This document shows positions 1 to 10,977 of a DNA stretch of 64,000 nucleotides, piece by piece. Position 1 is the stretch's first letter. Each line of letters starts with the position of its first letter. Source of the stretch: Sphagnum compactum (taxonomy: Eukaryota > Bryophyta > Sphagnopsida > Sphagnales); contig OZ234501.1 of the NCBI GenBank assembly GCA_965153455.1, positions 5,084,001-5,148,000 of the forward strand, given 5' to 3'. The translations under genes were made by a program, and so were the position numbers. Below the pieces are notes generated by a model. It saw only the letters and a list, made by a program, of their open reading frames with translations, searched no databases and was not told where the DNA came from.

Positions 1-2560
1 CCAATTCAATTTGACGAGCTTATCTTGAACTAGTTCATTGCAAAGAAACCTTTTGGAAATTTGGACACTTTCTCTATACAAAATTATTGCTCTCTCACTC
101 CATGTAGCCAATCCTTGTAGCATGAAGGAATAGCACTCACTATATGCAAAGAATAGTCGATAAATAAGGTTTCGTGTTGTGAAGTTACAACATAACAATG
201 GACTTCCTTGATTGTCTAATACCTTAGTACCTGGGCTGGTTGGGCAGCAAGGCACCTAATAATTTATTTATTTATTTATTTTTGTCATTTACTTTCAACA
301 GTAGTAGTAATAATAATAATAATAATAATTTACAATTAGACACTATACTAATAAAGATTTTTCCTATTTCAGCCTTGACTCCATTGCATAAAGTGGGCCT
401 TAGTCTAATGACCCCTCTCTCTCGTATTGGGTCCCTCATAGTGGTAAGTTCAAAGTAACTAGGGTTAAAGCTAATAAGCAAGTCCCATGTAACCCAACAC
501 ACATGATGGCCCCCCTTTCCCCCAAAACACACATGCAATCAAAGGGCATCATCATCTTGTTGACACACATTGACGACTTTGTACACTATCTCTCATAATT
601 CCACACTCCACATTTCCACCATGTGATGATGAAACTTAGACACAACGACAACATAACAAGCAATCCAAAAAATGAAATCTATCAATTTGGCCTCATTCCT
701 TGAGCTTGGTTACTATAAGGGTTCACAAATTTTTTTGAAAAACTTGCCCAAAGGCAAGTGAATTTTCAACTTTGAAGATTGAAACTTTTGACAATGTAAA
801 GATTCTTCAATATTTGTTCTATATTTGTTGTAAAGGACAAAGGAACGATCAATCTGACCCCAAAAGAAAATCTTTGTGAGAGAGAGTAAGGGAAAGTAGA
901 GATCTAGATCTAGATCATTGGGAATTGTAATGTCTAACGAATAATGCAAGTTGTTTGACATAGCAAGAGTTTTTGTATGTTGGGCCCAAGTGGTTTTTGG
1001 ATGCATGGACGGTGTTTGTATTGGAGTTTGACATGTGTGGAGAGAAACTAAGAGTGACGACTTTTCCAATATCAAGCTCCGTTAGGCAAAATGTGTTTGT
1101 TAATAATACAAAGTTGTGTCGCAAGCAACAAAGAAAAAAATGAAAATTCTATAATTATTTCGTAGAATAGTTAAGAGAAACATGTTTTTAATTGAAAGAG
1201 ATGTGGTTAGCATGTCTTTATATGACACAACTTTTCCATGATTATGACGATTGTTGTGTGCATATGATGATTAGTGTGCATCGTTTTTGTTGTGTGTGTA
1301 TAAAAAAGTTCAAAGTTCTTGAGGTGGTGGAAGTGGCTTGCTTGTCGTGCTCTTTTTGGTTGCATTGGCAAAGAATGTTTTGTGTGTGTATAGATCATCA
1401 CTCTACTCAAAGTCATGTTCTCGAACATGACATTACAAAGAAGCCGGGGTCAAAAAACTACAAGGCTTGTTAAGTTGTAAGTAGTTACTAGTGAGACCAA
1501 CAAAAATAATTTCACATGACCCCTATATTCAATGTCATCCTTAATAGAAGCTTAGTTCATAAAAATGAGTTTTGGAAACCCAAAAAAAGAAAAAAGAAAA
1601 GAAAAGTATATATAACAAACCACATTTCCCCATTGTATGTATAGTAAATAACAATAATGCTTGGGATTTTATTTTTTCGGTTCCCTAAGTTCTCCTTGTT
1701 CTATACCAGTGTTGGGTGGGTATTAGAAACAGGTATAAACCCTCCCTTGATGGTTATCAGTGAGGTTCTTAGGGTTGGTTCATAATGTGGTTCTTTTTTT
1801 TTTAAATAATTTTTTAAAAAAATCACTTCTAATATTATAAGTGCCTATAAAACCCCTTGTTCTTTGAGGTTTTTTAAAAAAATAAAAAATCAGATAACTG
1901 TGGTTCTTTGATTCTAATATTTTAAATAACAAAAACTGGAACCATTTGTTCTCTGATTTTTAAAATTTTCAAAAAACTAAAACCAATGGTTATTAACAAA
2001 ATCGATTTTCGGGCATTAATTGTGTTTACAAAATTTGTAAGCCCATTTACACCACTTTAATTTTAATTTTATTTTTAATAACATGGGCAGCTAGCTATAT
2101 TTTTTGACTATTTCCACTACTTACAAAAACTATCTAAACCCCCAAAAAAACACAATAGGAAAATTCTAACAAGTTGTTAGTGTATGACAATATGTAGGAG
2201 CTTCCATAGAATTTATGGCAAATTTTTAAAAAATAAAAATAAAAAAAAATAAAAATGTCCAACCTAAAATTGAATGTACAAGCAACTGAAAAAAAATATC
2301 AATTACAAATTAATTTTAAAAAATTTGTAATGTGACTCTAAAATTCAGTTGAGAGATGAAATCATTCATTCATTAAGAAGTTGATGGTGGGTGGTGGGTC
2401 TATCAAAGAGTAGTGCACAAGTGAATCATTGTGCAAAAGTTGGTTATGGTTTCTCTCTCAAGGGAGTAGTAGTAGTAGGCCTTGCTTGGCTCATCACACA
2501 TTTGTGAGGTTTAATGATGTGTGATTTCATCCATTCTAATGAATTTATTTATTATTTACG
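1..2560. other. Gene-free AT-rich stretch
   Basis: I see no convincing coding region here. Open frames are short (under 125 codons), overlap on both strands and show no recognisable domain. The sequence is AT-rich with poly-A and poly-T runs and a short (TAA)n tract near 308-329. The part around 1,680-2,000 carries repeated phrases built on 'gaaccNNNggtt' that recur at 4.5-5.3 kb, 24.6-24.9 kb and 25.5-25.7 kb, so it is probably part of a dispersed, highly decayed repeat. Diverged exons without homology could be hidden. Confidence 0.6.
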
Positions 2561-2573
2561 TGGTGAAAAAAAT

Positions 2574-2576
<3 letters not shown>

Positions 2577-2618
<42 letters not shown>

Positions 2619-2632
2619 ATATATATATATAT
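2577..2632. repeat. (AAAT)n followed by (AT)n microsatellite
   Basis: About twelve tandem AAAT units run straight into an AT dinucleotide tract. Simple sequence of the kind that gives slippage polymorphism; no coding role is visible. Confidence 0.95.
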
Positions 2633-2845
2633 TGTAGTTTGACATTATAATTGTAAAATGTGGTACATGACACACATAATGTGGGGTTCAATTATTCCAC
2701 TCCAATGTAAAGTATATGGAACCCTAAATGGTTTGGTCAAGTAGAACTGCTCAGAATTTTGACTAGTAAAATGTGAATTAGAATTGGGTTTGATTTTTCA
2801 AACTAGTTCTAGAACTAGAATCAGAATTGTGGATTATTTTAAGAA

Positions 2846-2945
2846 CCAAACCCTAAACCCTAGACCCCTAAACCCTAAACCCCGAATTGGGTCCCTAGTT
2901 CTATAAAACTAGGGACCGAATTCCATTCGGGGTTTGGTTCTTGGG
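2846..2945. repeat. CCCTAAA (telomere-type) units beside a strong hairpin
   Basis: Several CCCTAAA/CCCTAGA units (2,849-2,883) abut an inverted repeat. The left arm GAATTGGGTCCCTAGTT (2,884-2,900) pairs with AACTAGGGACCGAATTC (2,907-2,923) around a 6-nt loop, with one mismatch. Outside this, AAACCCCG pairs with CGGGGTTT. CCCTAAA is the plant telomere unit. The arrangement could be a decayed foldback element or a repaired break patched with telomere-like DNA; the sequence does not decide between them. Confidence 0.7.
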
Positions 2946-3403
2946 AAATAATATCTAGGAATTGGGTTCCATAGTCATTGGTGGAGCTGAAATTGGATGG
3001 AACCCAAGAATTTTTTAAAATTAAAAAAAATAAAATAAAAATTGAATCAAATTTACTAGAATCGAGGGGTATTTTTTTTCAGTATAGTTAATCGTCACCA
3101 AAACCGTCTAGTTTATATAATTTTTTATAAATCAAAGGTTGTTCATTATTAAAAAAAAAAGAAAAAAAAGTAAAGAACCACCCAACAACACTAGTTAGTA
3201 TATATAACATAGTTCCACATTAGTGGAAACTTGTGACACTTAGTGCAAACAAAGAGGAAAAACCCAAAAATCTGCAAAATTCCCTAAATTTTTACTCAAA
3301 ATCCCTTTTAAGTAGGCTACATGCAAAATCTGCAAAATCTGAGTGTGAATGTGCAAGAAAAAAGCCAAAGAGCATGTGCCTAAAATTAAATAAATAAATA
3401 AAT

Positions 3404-3699
3404 GGAAAATTTTAAATTCACACCTTTTTTGGTTAAATTCACACCCTTTCTTCGCGCGTCTGATTATATGCAGGCTCTAAGAACAAGACAAGCACGACCA
3501 GAGACAAGTCTCACTTTGAATACGTGGAAGGACGCAAGTGTGGGGTCTGTGGTCAATCAGGGCACAACTCGAGAACTTGCCCGCAGAAGTAATTGAACTG
3601 ATAAAGGAACATACTCTTAAAGTTTAATCTGCATAAAATCGGACACGCGAAGAAAGGGTGTGAATTTAACCAAAAAAGGTGTGAATTTTAAAATTTTCC
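3404..3699 (+). mobile_element. Small Mutator-like (MULE) element carrying a transposase zinc-knuckle tail, copy 1
   Basis: The ends form a ~70-bp terminal inverted repeat starting GGAAAATTTTAAATTCACAC and running through a CACCCTTTCTTCGCG block to a shared ATGCAG. A 9-bp direct repeat, taaataaat, flanks both ends (3,395-3,403 and 3,700-3,708); the locus is an AAAT microsatellite, so this duplication alone is weak. Between the arms one plus-strand frame reads KSHFEYVEGRKCGVCGQSGH followed by NSRTCPQK and a stop. That is a CX2CX4HX4C zinc knuckle of the type at the C-terminus of plant MuDR/FAR1-like transposases. Long inverted repeats and an 8-9-bp duplication are known MULE features. I infer a non-autonomous, internally deleted derivative that kept the last transposase codons. 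Confidence 0.75.
3488..3594 (+). pseudogene. Residual 3' end of a MULE-type transposase ORF (zinc knuckle)
   Basis: About 35 codons remain open and end at a natural stop just before the right inverted repeat. Cysteines and histidine occur as C-GV-C-GQSG-H-NSRT-C, the canonical CX2CX4HX4C spacing. No DDE catalytic domain or start codon is present, so the element cannot encode a working transposase. The matching copy at about 13.63-13.75 kb has indels that break the frame. Confidence 0.6.
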
Positions 3700-3954
3700 T
3701 AAATAAATAAATAAATAAATAAAGAAAGGAAAAACACGGTGACAAGTGAACAAGAGACCGAAACAAGAAGGAAGAAAGGATCCAAGTCCAAACAAAAGAC
3801 AACACCCGAGAAAGTAAAGTAAAGTCTTGTTTCATTCATGTTGTTAGCTGGTTGGAAGAACTGACACCCACTGGGAACAAAAGAGTCATGAGGAAGAAAA
3901 GGTCTGGTCTAGCCAACCTCTTTTGAAAATCCATCCAAAACAAAAACACAACAA

Positions 3955-4290
3955 AGGGGTGTGTGTGTGTATCACATTGTGAGCTTGCCATTTACATTTG
4001 AAAAAGTATCATCTTCTTCTTCAGGCAAAAGAAAGAACTATGGAAACTCAAAAAATATTTCACCATGCAAAAAAAATACAATCCTCTAAAAGAAACCAAA
4101 ATCCTTCAAGATATTAGAACTAATCTCAAGTTTCAACACAAGCCTAAATATCATCTTTCAAAAATCCTCATATTAAAAAATAGACCTATTATTATTATTA
4201 TTATTATTACCTAGTAGGGGCCAAATTCCCTTAAAGCTACTACTATACTCGATAATGAATCTAAAAACACAATATCCTCGCCTTGCTTGG
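3955..4290 (-). repeat. Dispersed ~330-bp repeat, copy A
   Basis: One of four copies of an unnamed family; the others are at 13,395-14,095, 25,085-25,385 and 44,013-44,345. Shared blocks in order include 'cttcaggcaaaagaaag', 'tatggaaactcaa', 'atatttcaccatgcaaaa', 'ctaatctcaagtttcaac', 'tatcatctttcaaaaatcct', 'cctagtaggggccaaa' and 'aatatcc-cgcctt'. The outer ends carry ggcaagg/ccttgcc motifs in opposite orientation. No coding capacity is visible. A MITE or a solo terminal repeat are the likely classes. This copy and copies C and D face opposite to copy B. Confidence 0.85.
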
Positions 4291-4294
4291 TAGG

Positions 4295-5430
4295 GATTAT
4301 TATTATTAAGTATTAATTAAAATTAAAATTATTATTATTATTAATCAAAATTATTATTAATAATTATTACCACATTTTGTAGGAATGAGAACCTTCCTTG
4401 AAAACTTGATGCTTACCACTAATTCTATACCTACTGAATTTAAATTTGACAAAAATCAGAATTTTGACAAATCAGTGTGTGGGGAGGCTCTGGACATAGG
4501 CTTTCCGGTTATCAACCGGGTATGAAGACATTTTGGGTGGGGGGGGGGGGGGGGGTAGTAGGTTGTAAAAGAAAATCGAAAGAACTGAGTCGTTCGGGTT
4601 TTTGAAATAACTATCGTGTGATTGATCGACGGTTCTTTGATTTTAATTTTATTTTTTTTCCTCCAAAAGAATCGGAACCAGTGGTTCATTAAAGATTCAA
4701 AGAACCACCCTGACCTTGGTGCTAACCACTAGCTAGCCAATGTTGTGCGATTTATTTAGAACCGTGAACAAGCCCCTGACGGTTATCAGGGCAGCTCGTA
4801 GGATCCATAACCGCGGTCCACCAAAATCGAAGGACCCGATATAATCTGGTATATGTAATCGAGGTTCTTAAGTTTTTTTTTTTTTTGGGTTTGAAAATCG
4901 AATATAACCAAACCCTAAAACCATCAATTTCTTTCACGAAAAATCGCCGAGCTCTAGAAGGTTTTTTTTGTGGTCTTTGTATTTTTTTCGAGATTTTCAC
5001 GAAAAATCATTTCTACTCTAGTGTTTAAAAATAATTCGGAAATAGAGAACCATTGGAACCCCCAAAAAAAAAGTCGAAAAAATAAAATAAAATTCAGAAT
5101 TAAAGAACCATCAGTTCCAGGTATTTCATAACCCTCAAAGAACCGACGGTTTTCACCAACCATTCGGTAATGAACTTCTGGTTTTTTTTGGGGGATGGTT
5201 GTTTTGATTCCTTCCAAAATTTGAGAACCACCGGTTATATTTGTGGGAACCCAAGAGAACACAACCATAGGGTGTCAAGAGACCTTGATGATGACAATAT
5301 ACTCGAAGATATACAAGCAAAACTACCAGCCACAAAGGGTAAGAATCAGGGGTATTTAAATTTTTTATTTTATTTTTTTCAATTTTGTGATATCAGAAAT
5401 TTGGCAAAAAAATTATCCCGCAAAATCAAT
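4295..5430. repeat. Decayed repeat rich in 'gaaccNNYggtt' phrases, with a poly-G tract
   Basis: The stretch has a run of about 17 G at 4,541-4,557 and many variants of agaaccaccggtt, gaaccgacggtt and gaaccgtcNggt, often beside 'ggtatttNa'. The same phrases recur at 1.7-2.0 kb, 24.6-24.9 kb and 25.5-25.7 kb. No frame shows a recognisable protein. I read it as remnants of a dispersed repeat family rather than a gene. Confidence 0.5.
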
Positions 5431-5439
5431 TAGTTGAAT

Positions 5440-6760
5440 TTAGACTAGAAAAAAAATAAATTCTCAAATTTATTCGTGGAGAAAATGAAAAAAATCCTTG
5501 AGAAATAGAAGTGATAATAATAACAATACCTTCGAGAATATCATAATCAACTAATTTGTGTATAATAAAATCACAATCGAATATTGTCTCCTCTTGTGCT
5601 AGCTATCCGGAGCTCATAACATATCCTTGCATGAAAGCTTTATATTAAGGCGATAGTCTATACACCGCTCATCTCTATTGTCCCCCTTGTTTGTTGGGTT
5701 TAGGGTTTAGGGTTTAGGGTTTTCAAACAATTAGGGTGGCGACAATCTTGCCAACAACTTGAAAATTTTGAAGTTGCAAAGATGTTATTGTGTGCGTGTA
5801 TGTGTGTTTTTTTTTGAGGGTTGCAAGATCAAAGTTGGCAACTTTTGCATAATGGTAGGAAGGAAACGCTTTGTTGAGTTCTCTTGCACATTTTTGAGGA
5901 CAAACAAAGAAGAGAGTTATTTGAGGATCGAGGTCCCTAATTTCTACATGTGGTGTCCTCCTTTCATAATGCAAAAGAATGTCATACTTGAATAATTTAG
6001 GTCAATTTCTTGAGAAGAATCAAAACCTTAAATTTTTATTCACGGTTGAAATCATTCTCTACGGTGTGACCAAAAAGAAGAAAACAGATCTTGAAAATGT
6101 TGAATCCATGGAGGATTGATTGCAAGAGAAAAAAAGACCTCCTTGGAAGTGCCTACTAGATACAATTGGCAACCACATTCTTGGTACATGGATTGTAAGC
6201 TACAAAAATTACTTTTTTCCAAAGAGAGGGCAAACACCTTTTGGCATTATCACCAGGCCCTAAGGAGATAATCTGTGAGTGTTAATGATGCAACAAATAG
6301 ACTATATATAAGTGCAATTGTGTTTTCAAGTGACTACAACATTTGAATGACCCGACCTCTTGAAGAAATAAATGCTTGATCAGATCAAAAGGGTATTACA
6401 CATATACGTTTCAAAAGAATTTTGCATCACATAAGTTGTTACAAACTTATGATCCAACCACAACCACTTTGTCTTTCAATAAGTTGTACTGTAGGTGTTA
6501 ACCATTACAATCAAAAGTGATGACGAGTTTGATCAATGTTTGCACTACATTTGGATTCTTATTACTCTGGAGCTGAATTCTTCCGCTCATTGCCATTCTA
6601 CCGGAGTTCTCCCTTCAGATTCTAGACTGTTATACACATTGTCTCAAATTATTTTGATGTCAATTCATTGATCAGAGAAACCCAATTAGCCCATGATGCT
6701 GCTGATGGGGTTGGAGGGAGTCATGGGTGAGGAACTGCACAATCCCAGAAAGCTACTCAC
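5440..6760. other. Gene-free stretch
   Basis: AT-rich, with no convincing coding region. An open frame of 78 codons at 5,759-5,995 (plus) has no family I recognise and overlaps an equally long frame on the other strand. The plant-type telomere run at 5,696-5,722 is listed separately. Confidence 0.5.
5696..5722 (+). repeat. Interstitial TTTAGGG run
   Basis: Almost four perfect units of the Arabidopsis-type telomere repeat within gene-free DNA. Similar short runs occur at 44,543-44,587, 45,018-45,040 and, as single units, near 15,108-15,119, 19,538-19,612 and 60,968-60,985. They support a plant origin for the sequence. Confidence 0.9.
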
Positions 6761-6767
6761 TGTGTTC

Positions 6768-7145
6768 ACTAAACCCTAAACACTTCAGTTTGTCAGAATC
6801 ATAAAACCAGAAGTCATGAAAACCCAAAATCAAATTCCCTGTTCCAAACGAAGGAATCAAAAATTCTGGCATGAAATGAGTGTCATCCGTGCTCCCTAAA
6901 CCCTAAATCCTAAACCCTTCAGTTTGTCAAAATCATGAAACCCGACGAAATTCATGAAATCCTGAAATCAAATTCCCTGTTCCAAATGAAGGAATCACAA
7001 ATACTGGAATGAAATGGGTATCATCTGTGTTCCCCAAACCCTAAACCCTTCAGTTTGTCAAAACCATCAAACCCAAGCTTCATGAAATCCTGAAACCCTG
7101 AAATCGAATTGTGTGTTCCAAATGAACGAAGCACAAATTTTGGCA
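6768..7145. repeat. Three tandem ~125-bp units, each led by CCCTAAA
   Basis: Three imperfect copies start near 6,768, 6,893 and 7,030. Each contains in order CCCTAAA, 'cttcagtttgtcaNaa', 'tcatgaaa', 'aaatcNaattc', 'tgttccaaa-gaa' and 'gcacaaat-ttggca' or a variant. They lie about 480 bp beyond the stop codon of the ankyrin/KED gene on its 3' side, so they could sit in its 3' UTR or terminator region. No coding frame is shared. Confidence 0.85.
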
Positions 7146-7622
7146 CTGCAGACTATGGGTACATCATCATGCACATGAGTGAAAACAAATTTGTCTAAAA
7201 TGGGTTTGTTGCTCTCTGGCAACTGTGAAGAATTACACTTCCTACAGAATAAATATAAACAAATAGTGCGAGACTGACTGCAGTCAGCTACATCATGAAG
7301 GCTCTAATCAAATACCTGAGTTTTCACCATCATTTCCATGCAGCTGAGCCTCAAAGAAACACTTCACCTAGACTCTAGGTTGTTCTAGATTGTTAAACCT
7401 GTAGTTTGCTCTTTTGCTTATCTGCAGAATAAGAGCCAACAAACAAGCTACAAACAACTCTACAAGAGAAACATGCAATTCATTTTGTTGACGGATGGGT
7501 TTGTTAGTTTGGGTTGTGAATTGTTACAATAAGAAGCTTTGGAAAGAGACACACGGTACATAGGGGGTTGAATTGACACACGGTAAATGTCACATAAGTT
7601 GGGTTGATGTCTCTGTACCAAG

Positions 7623-10600
7623 TCATAAGTGCCGTGGTCGTGTTCTCACTGAAAGTCCTAGTGACATATTCCTTCGGTGCACAAGTGGCAAGCTTTGGGT
7701 ACTTGTGAGATTGGCAGGATGATCTGGGTGGTGGTCTTGTTCTTGTAAGTTTGCACCTTCTTCTGCTGCCGCTTCACTAAAATGATGTCTGGATGGTCCT
7801 TGTTCAATGTTGGAAACTGCTCTCTTGTGTTGTGCTTTCTGGACATACATTTCCCGGAATTTCCTTACACTTTTTTTAATTTCTTCTTGACACAGGTCTG
7901 ACATCTGTTCAGCCTCTGTGACTCCATCAGTTCTACTACCTACATGCAGGATTTTACTATTTGGTGGCAACTTGTTCTCCATTTTCTCCTTGGGCTTCTT
8001 CTCCACACTGACTTCTATGTGTTCTGCACCCTCCTCCTCGCTTTTCTTTTCTTTCTTGTCTTTCTTCTTCTTTGCCTTCTCCACACTCTCGTCGTCTGCA
8101 TTTCCCTTCTCACCATCATCTTTGGTTTTCACATCCTTGTGATCTTTTTTCTTTGCTGCCTTGGCCTCACCATCTTCTGCATGTTCATCCACTTCCTTGC
8201 TTTTCTTGTCCTTCTTATCCTTCTTCTTTTCTGTTTTCTCCTCACCATCTTCTCCATCTTCACCATCATCCTTGATTTTCTTCTCCTTCTTGTCCTTCTT
8301 TTCCACCTTTGCCTCCCCATCTTCTCCATCTTCATCTACTTCCTTGCTTTTCTTCTCCTTCTTATCCTTCTTTTTTTCCATTTTCTCCTTACCATCTTCT
8401 CCATCTTCACCATCATCCTTGCTTTTCTTCTCCTTCTTGTCCTTCTTTTCTGCCTTCACCTCCCCATCTTCTCCATCTTCACCCTCATCCTTGCTTTTCT
8501 TCTCCTTCTTGTCCTTCTTCTTTTCTGCCTTCACCTCCCCATCTTCTCCAACTTCACCCTCATCCTTGCTTTTCTTGTCCTTCTTGTCCTTCTTCTTTTC
8601 GGCCTTCCCCTCCCCATCTTCTCCATCTTCACCCTCATCCTTGCTTTTCTTCTCCTTCTTGTCCTTCTTCTTTTCAGCCTTCCCCTCCCCATCTTCTCCA
8701 TCTTCACCCTTGTCCTTGCTTTTCTTGTCCTTCTTGTCCTTCTTCTTTTCCGCCTTCCCTTCCTCATCTTCTCCATCTTCACCCTCATCTTTGCTCTTCT
8801 TGTCCTTCTTGTCCTTCTTCTTTTCAGCCTTCCCCTCCTCAGCTTCTCCATCTTCACCCTCATCTTTGCTTTTCTTGTCCTTCTTGTCCTTGTCCTTTTT
8901 CTCCTTTTTGTCACCTTTGTCGCCATCCTTATCCTTGACAACCAACGGTACGAGCTTTTCATCCAAGTTTCCATTGAAAACCAACTTCCGTGTTTCCCAA
9001 TAACGCTGAGTAATGAAGCTGGAGTGGATGTGGCCCTCAATCCGCCACTTCAATTTGGTGCCTTCCATCTTCATTGGCAAACGCCAAATCAAGGTGTCAT
9101 CAAAACTGCTCCCGCTGAAGATGACACCGCCTTCACTGGTGAATGGAAGTTGGCTAAGTGGATGTGCAGGCACCCGCTTGCCAAACCGCCAAATGGATGT
9201 TGATTCTGCCATGCGTGGTGGGTTTAGCCGATTGAACTCTTGTCCTTTCATGGCTTGCAACGTCCATACGAAGCTGCCACCTCGATCTTGCTGCACGGGC
9301 AATTGTTCAAACCGCCATGGCGTGTTTTTCACAGTTGTACTCACACCTATACCGGCTGAAGCCCCTAAGGTGCCTCTCGCTCCTTGTGTTAGCGTACCTA
9401 TGCCTGCACCAACTTGCACACGCTCTACTATCCCTACCTTGAATGTCTGGTTGGCAGATGATTTCGACATGGTGACACCTGTTCCTTCGGTTGTTTCCGG
9501 TGTCACTGAAATGAACACAAGACTTGGGAAATGACCCATACGCTGCTCATCCCATAGTGAATTCTCAACTTTGAATCTCACATGCTTGATAGACACCGTC
9601 ACCTGCAAATGTTTCAAATCTCCACAATGTCTGTCATGAGACCAGAAGAAGCAAAACAGAAAGAAAGAGAAGGAAAACACAAAAGAACACAGGAATGGAT
9701 GACTCTCAATGGCAAATGACAAAAGAATTGTTGTACATGTTTCAGGAGCAGTGAAGGATTCAGGAAGAGGATGTGAGGAGGAGGAGAAGGTTTTTTTGAA
9801 CCTGAAGAAAGTCGGGCATGGCCTCCACAGTTGAAACAAGCTGGATGTTGACCCGGGCTCGCTGACTGAACAATTGAATGAGCTGTTTGTAGCGTCGGAA
9901 AGGCTCATCTTCATCATAGCATTGCTCCACCGGCATAAGCAGCAACGGCATGTCGACTTGTAGCTCCCAAAGCCCATTTTTGGCCTGTGCCATGATATGG
10001 GCATTTGTGGACATAGCTCGTGGGGACTCACGCCCACCCCGCTGTATGTGAGACCAAAGAGTGTGCAGAATGGCATCATGGTGCTGTCGGGTGCTCAACT
10101 CCTCAACAAGCTGATACATCAGCATGTCAATTCGTGCCCTGCCAGCAATTATCTTCCTCGCCTCTTCATCATACCCATTTTTCCGTCCACCAGCATGCAA
10201 CTTATCTGCCAACCAAGTGTTTTCCCTTTCTCTCGTCTTTAGAAGCTCCTTAAAGACCTCTGCATGCCCATTTGCTGCAGCAACAACTGCAGTCCACCAC
10301 AGAAAATACGTCCCATATGCTGCCCTGACAGCTTCATGTACTAGCTCTGGGCCATGTCGCCCCTTCAAGTCCCAGAACCCGGATAGGAACGAAGGTGCAG
10401 CTGCAGGCAGCATTGTTCTACAAGAGGCCAGTCTTTGGAACCAATCATCGCTTGCTTCTGCAAGTGGTATTTTTACATATGGGTATGCGTCAGGTTCGTA
10501 CTTGGTGGTCAACACATGGCCCATGATTGCAATGCATACGAACCCAGTGGGTTTCAGCAATCTGCGTACCACCTCCACATGACCAGCTTCAGCAGCCTTG

Positions 10601-10977
10601 AGAAATGCAAACGCTGTAAAATGGGCGGTCAAGAGGCTGGCAACCAGATTGCCCTCAACTTGAATCTCGCAAAGTCTTTGCACACAGTGATAGCATCCTT
10701 TGAATGCAGCCTGTACCAATGCATGTCCCACTGCCTGTGGCTCCACCGAATCCTCGATCAACAAAGCTGCCACTTTGCGAGAGGGGAACAACAAGTCTGA
10801 AACATTCACCGCCTCTTGTGTGTCTCGCCATACTGCCTTCAATTCTGGAAAGTGAATCTCCTGGCGAGCTATCTTCAACACCGTGTCAACATCGATTGTC
10901 TCACTCTTCGATGCTGTCTGTTCCGCCTGCTCTAATGCATTGCTCAACCTTTCTGATTCATAATGTCCCATGCTCAT
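7623..10977 (-). CDS. Ankyrin-like / unknown domain / KED-repeat protein, two exons
   Basis: Two exons are inferred. Exon 1 is 10,977-9,802 (392 codons); exon 2 is 9,602-7,623 (659 codons plus stop). They join in phase 0 across a 199-bp intron with donor CTTCAG|GTTCAA and acceptor TTTGCAG|GTGACG, giving about 1,051 residues. Residues 80-250 hold degenerate ankyrin-like helices, such as FLKAAEAGHVEVVRRLLKP (126-143) and AVVAAANGHAEVFKELLKT (230-248). Residues 393-610 form a β-rich region I do not recognise, with a Gly/Ala stretch (VGAGIGTLTQGARGTLGAS) and many tryptophans. Residues ~615-935 are 12 units of ~25 residues of the KKSKDEGEDGEDGEGKAEKK type. The tail is charged. There is no signal peptide or membrane segment. 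Highly charged KED tracts are usually disordered and often nuclear or RNA/chromatin-associated, but function here is unknown. The start is the first ATG of the open frame. The two frames could be separate genes, but the matching splice sites argue for one. Confidence 0.7.
7975..8885 (-). repeat. 12-unit coding minisatellite (72-75 bp) encoding KED repeats
   Basis: Twelve tandem units encode about 25 residues each (24 in some), inside exon 2 of the ankyrin/KED gene. The units nearer the N-terminus (about 8,440-8,885) are nearly identical at DNA level; those toward the C-terminus (below about 8,250) have diverged in sequence and length. All length changes are multiples of three, so the frame is kept. 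Low-complexity composition gives long mirror open frames of Leu/Phe/Ser on the plus strand, which are artefacts. Confidence 0.9.

Noticed and set aside
7944-9203. 419-codon plus-strand open frame rich in Leu/Phe/Ile, overlapping the KED gene
   Set aside because: It is the complement of the KED repeat: the 75-bp lysine/glutamate repeat has no stops in other frames. It has no start context, domain or non-repetitive part, and the minus-strand frame has sensible flanking domains and a phase-matching intron.
9602-10079. Reading the minus-strand frame from 10,079 as the start of a separate KED protein
   Set aside because: That start lies inside the ankyrin exon in another frame and the extra residues are low-complexity Phe/Ser from the intron. 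The splice 9,802/9,602 joins both frames in phase, so a single gene is preferred.
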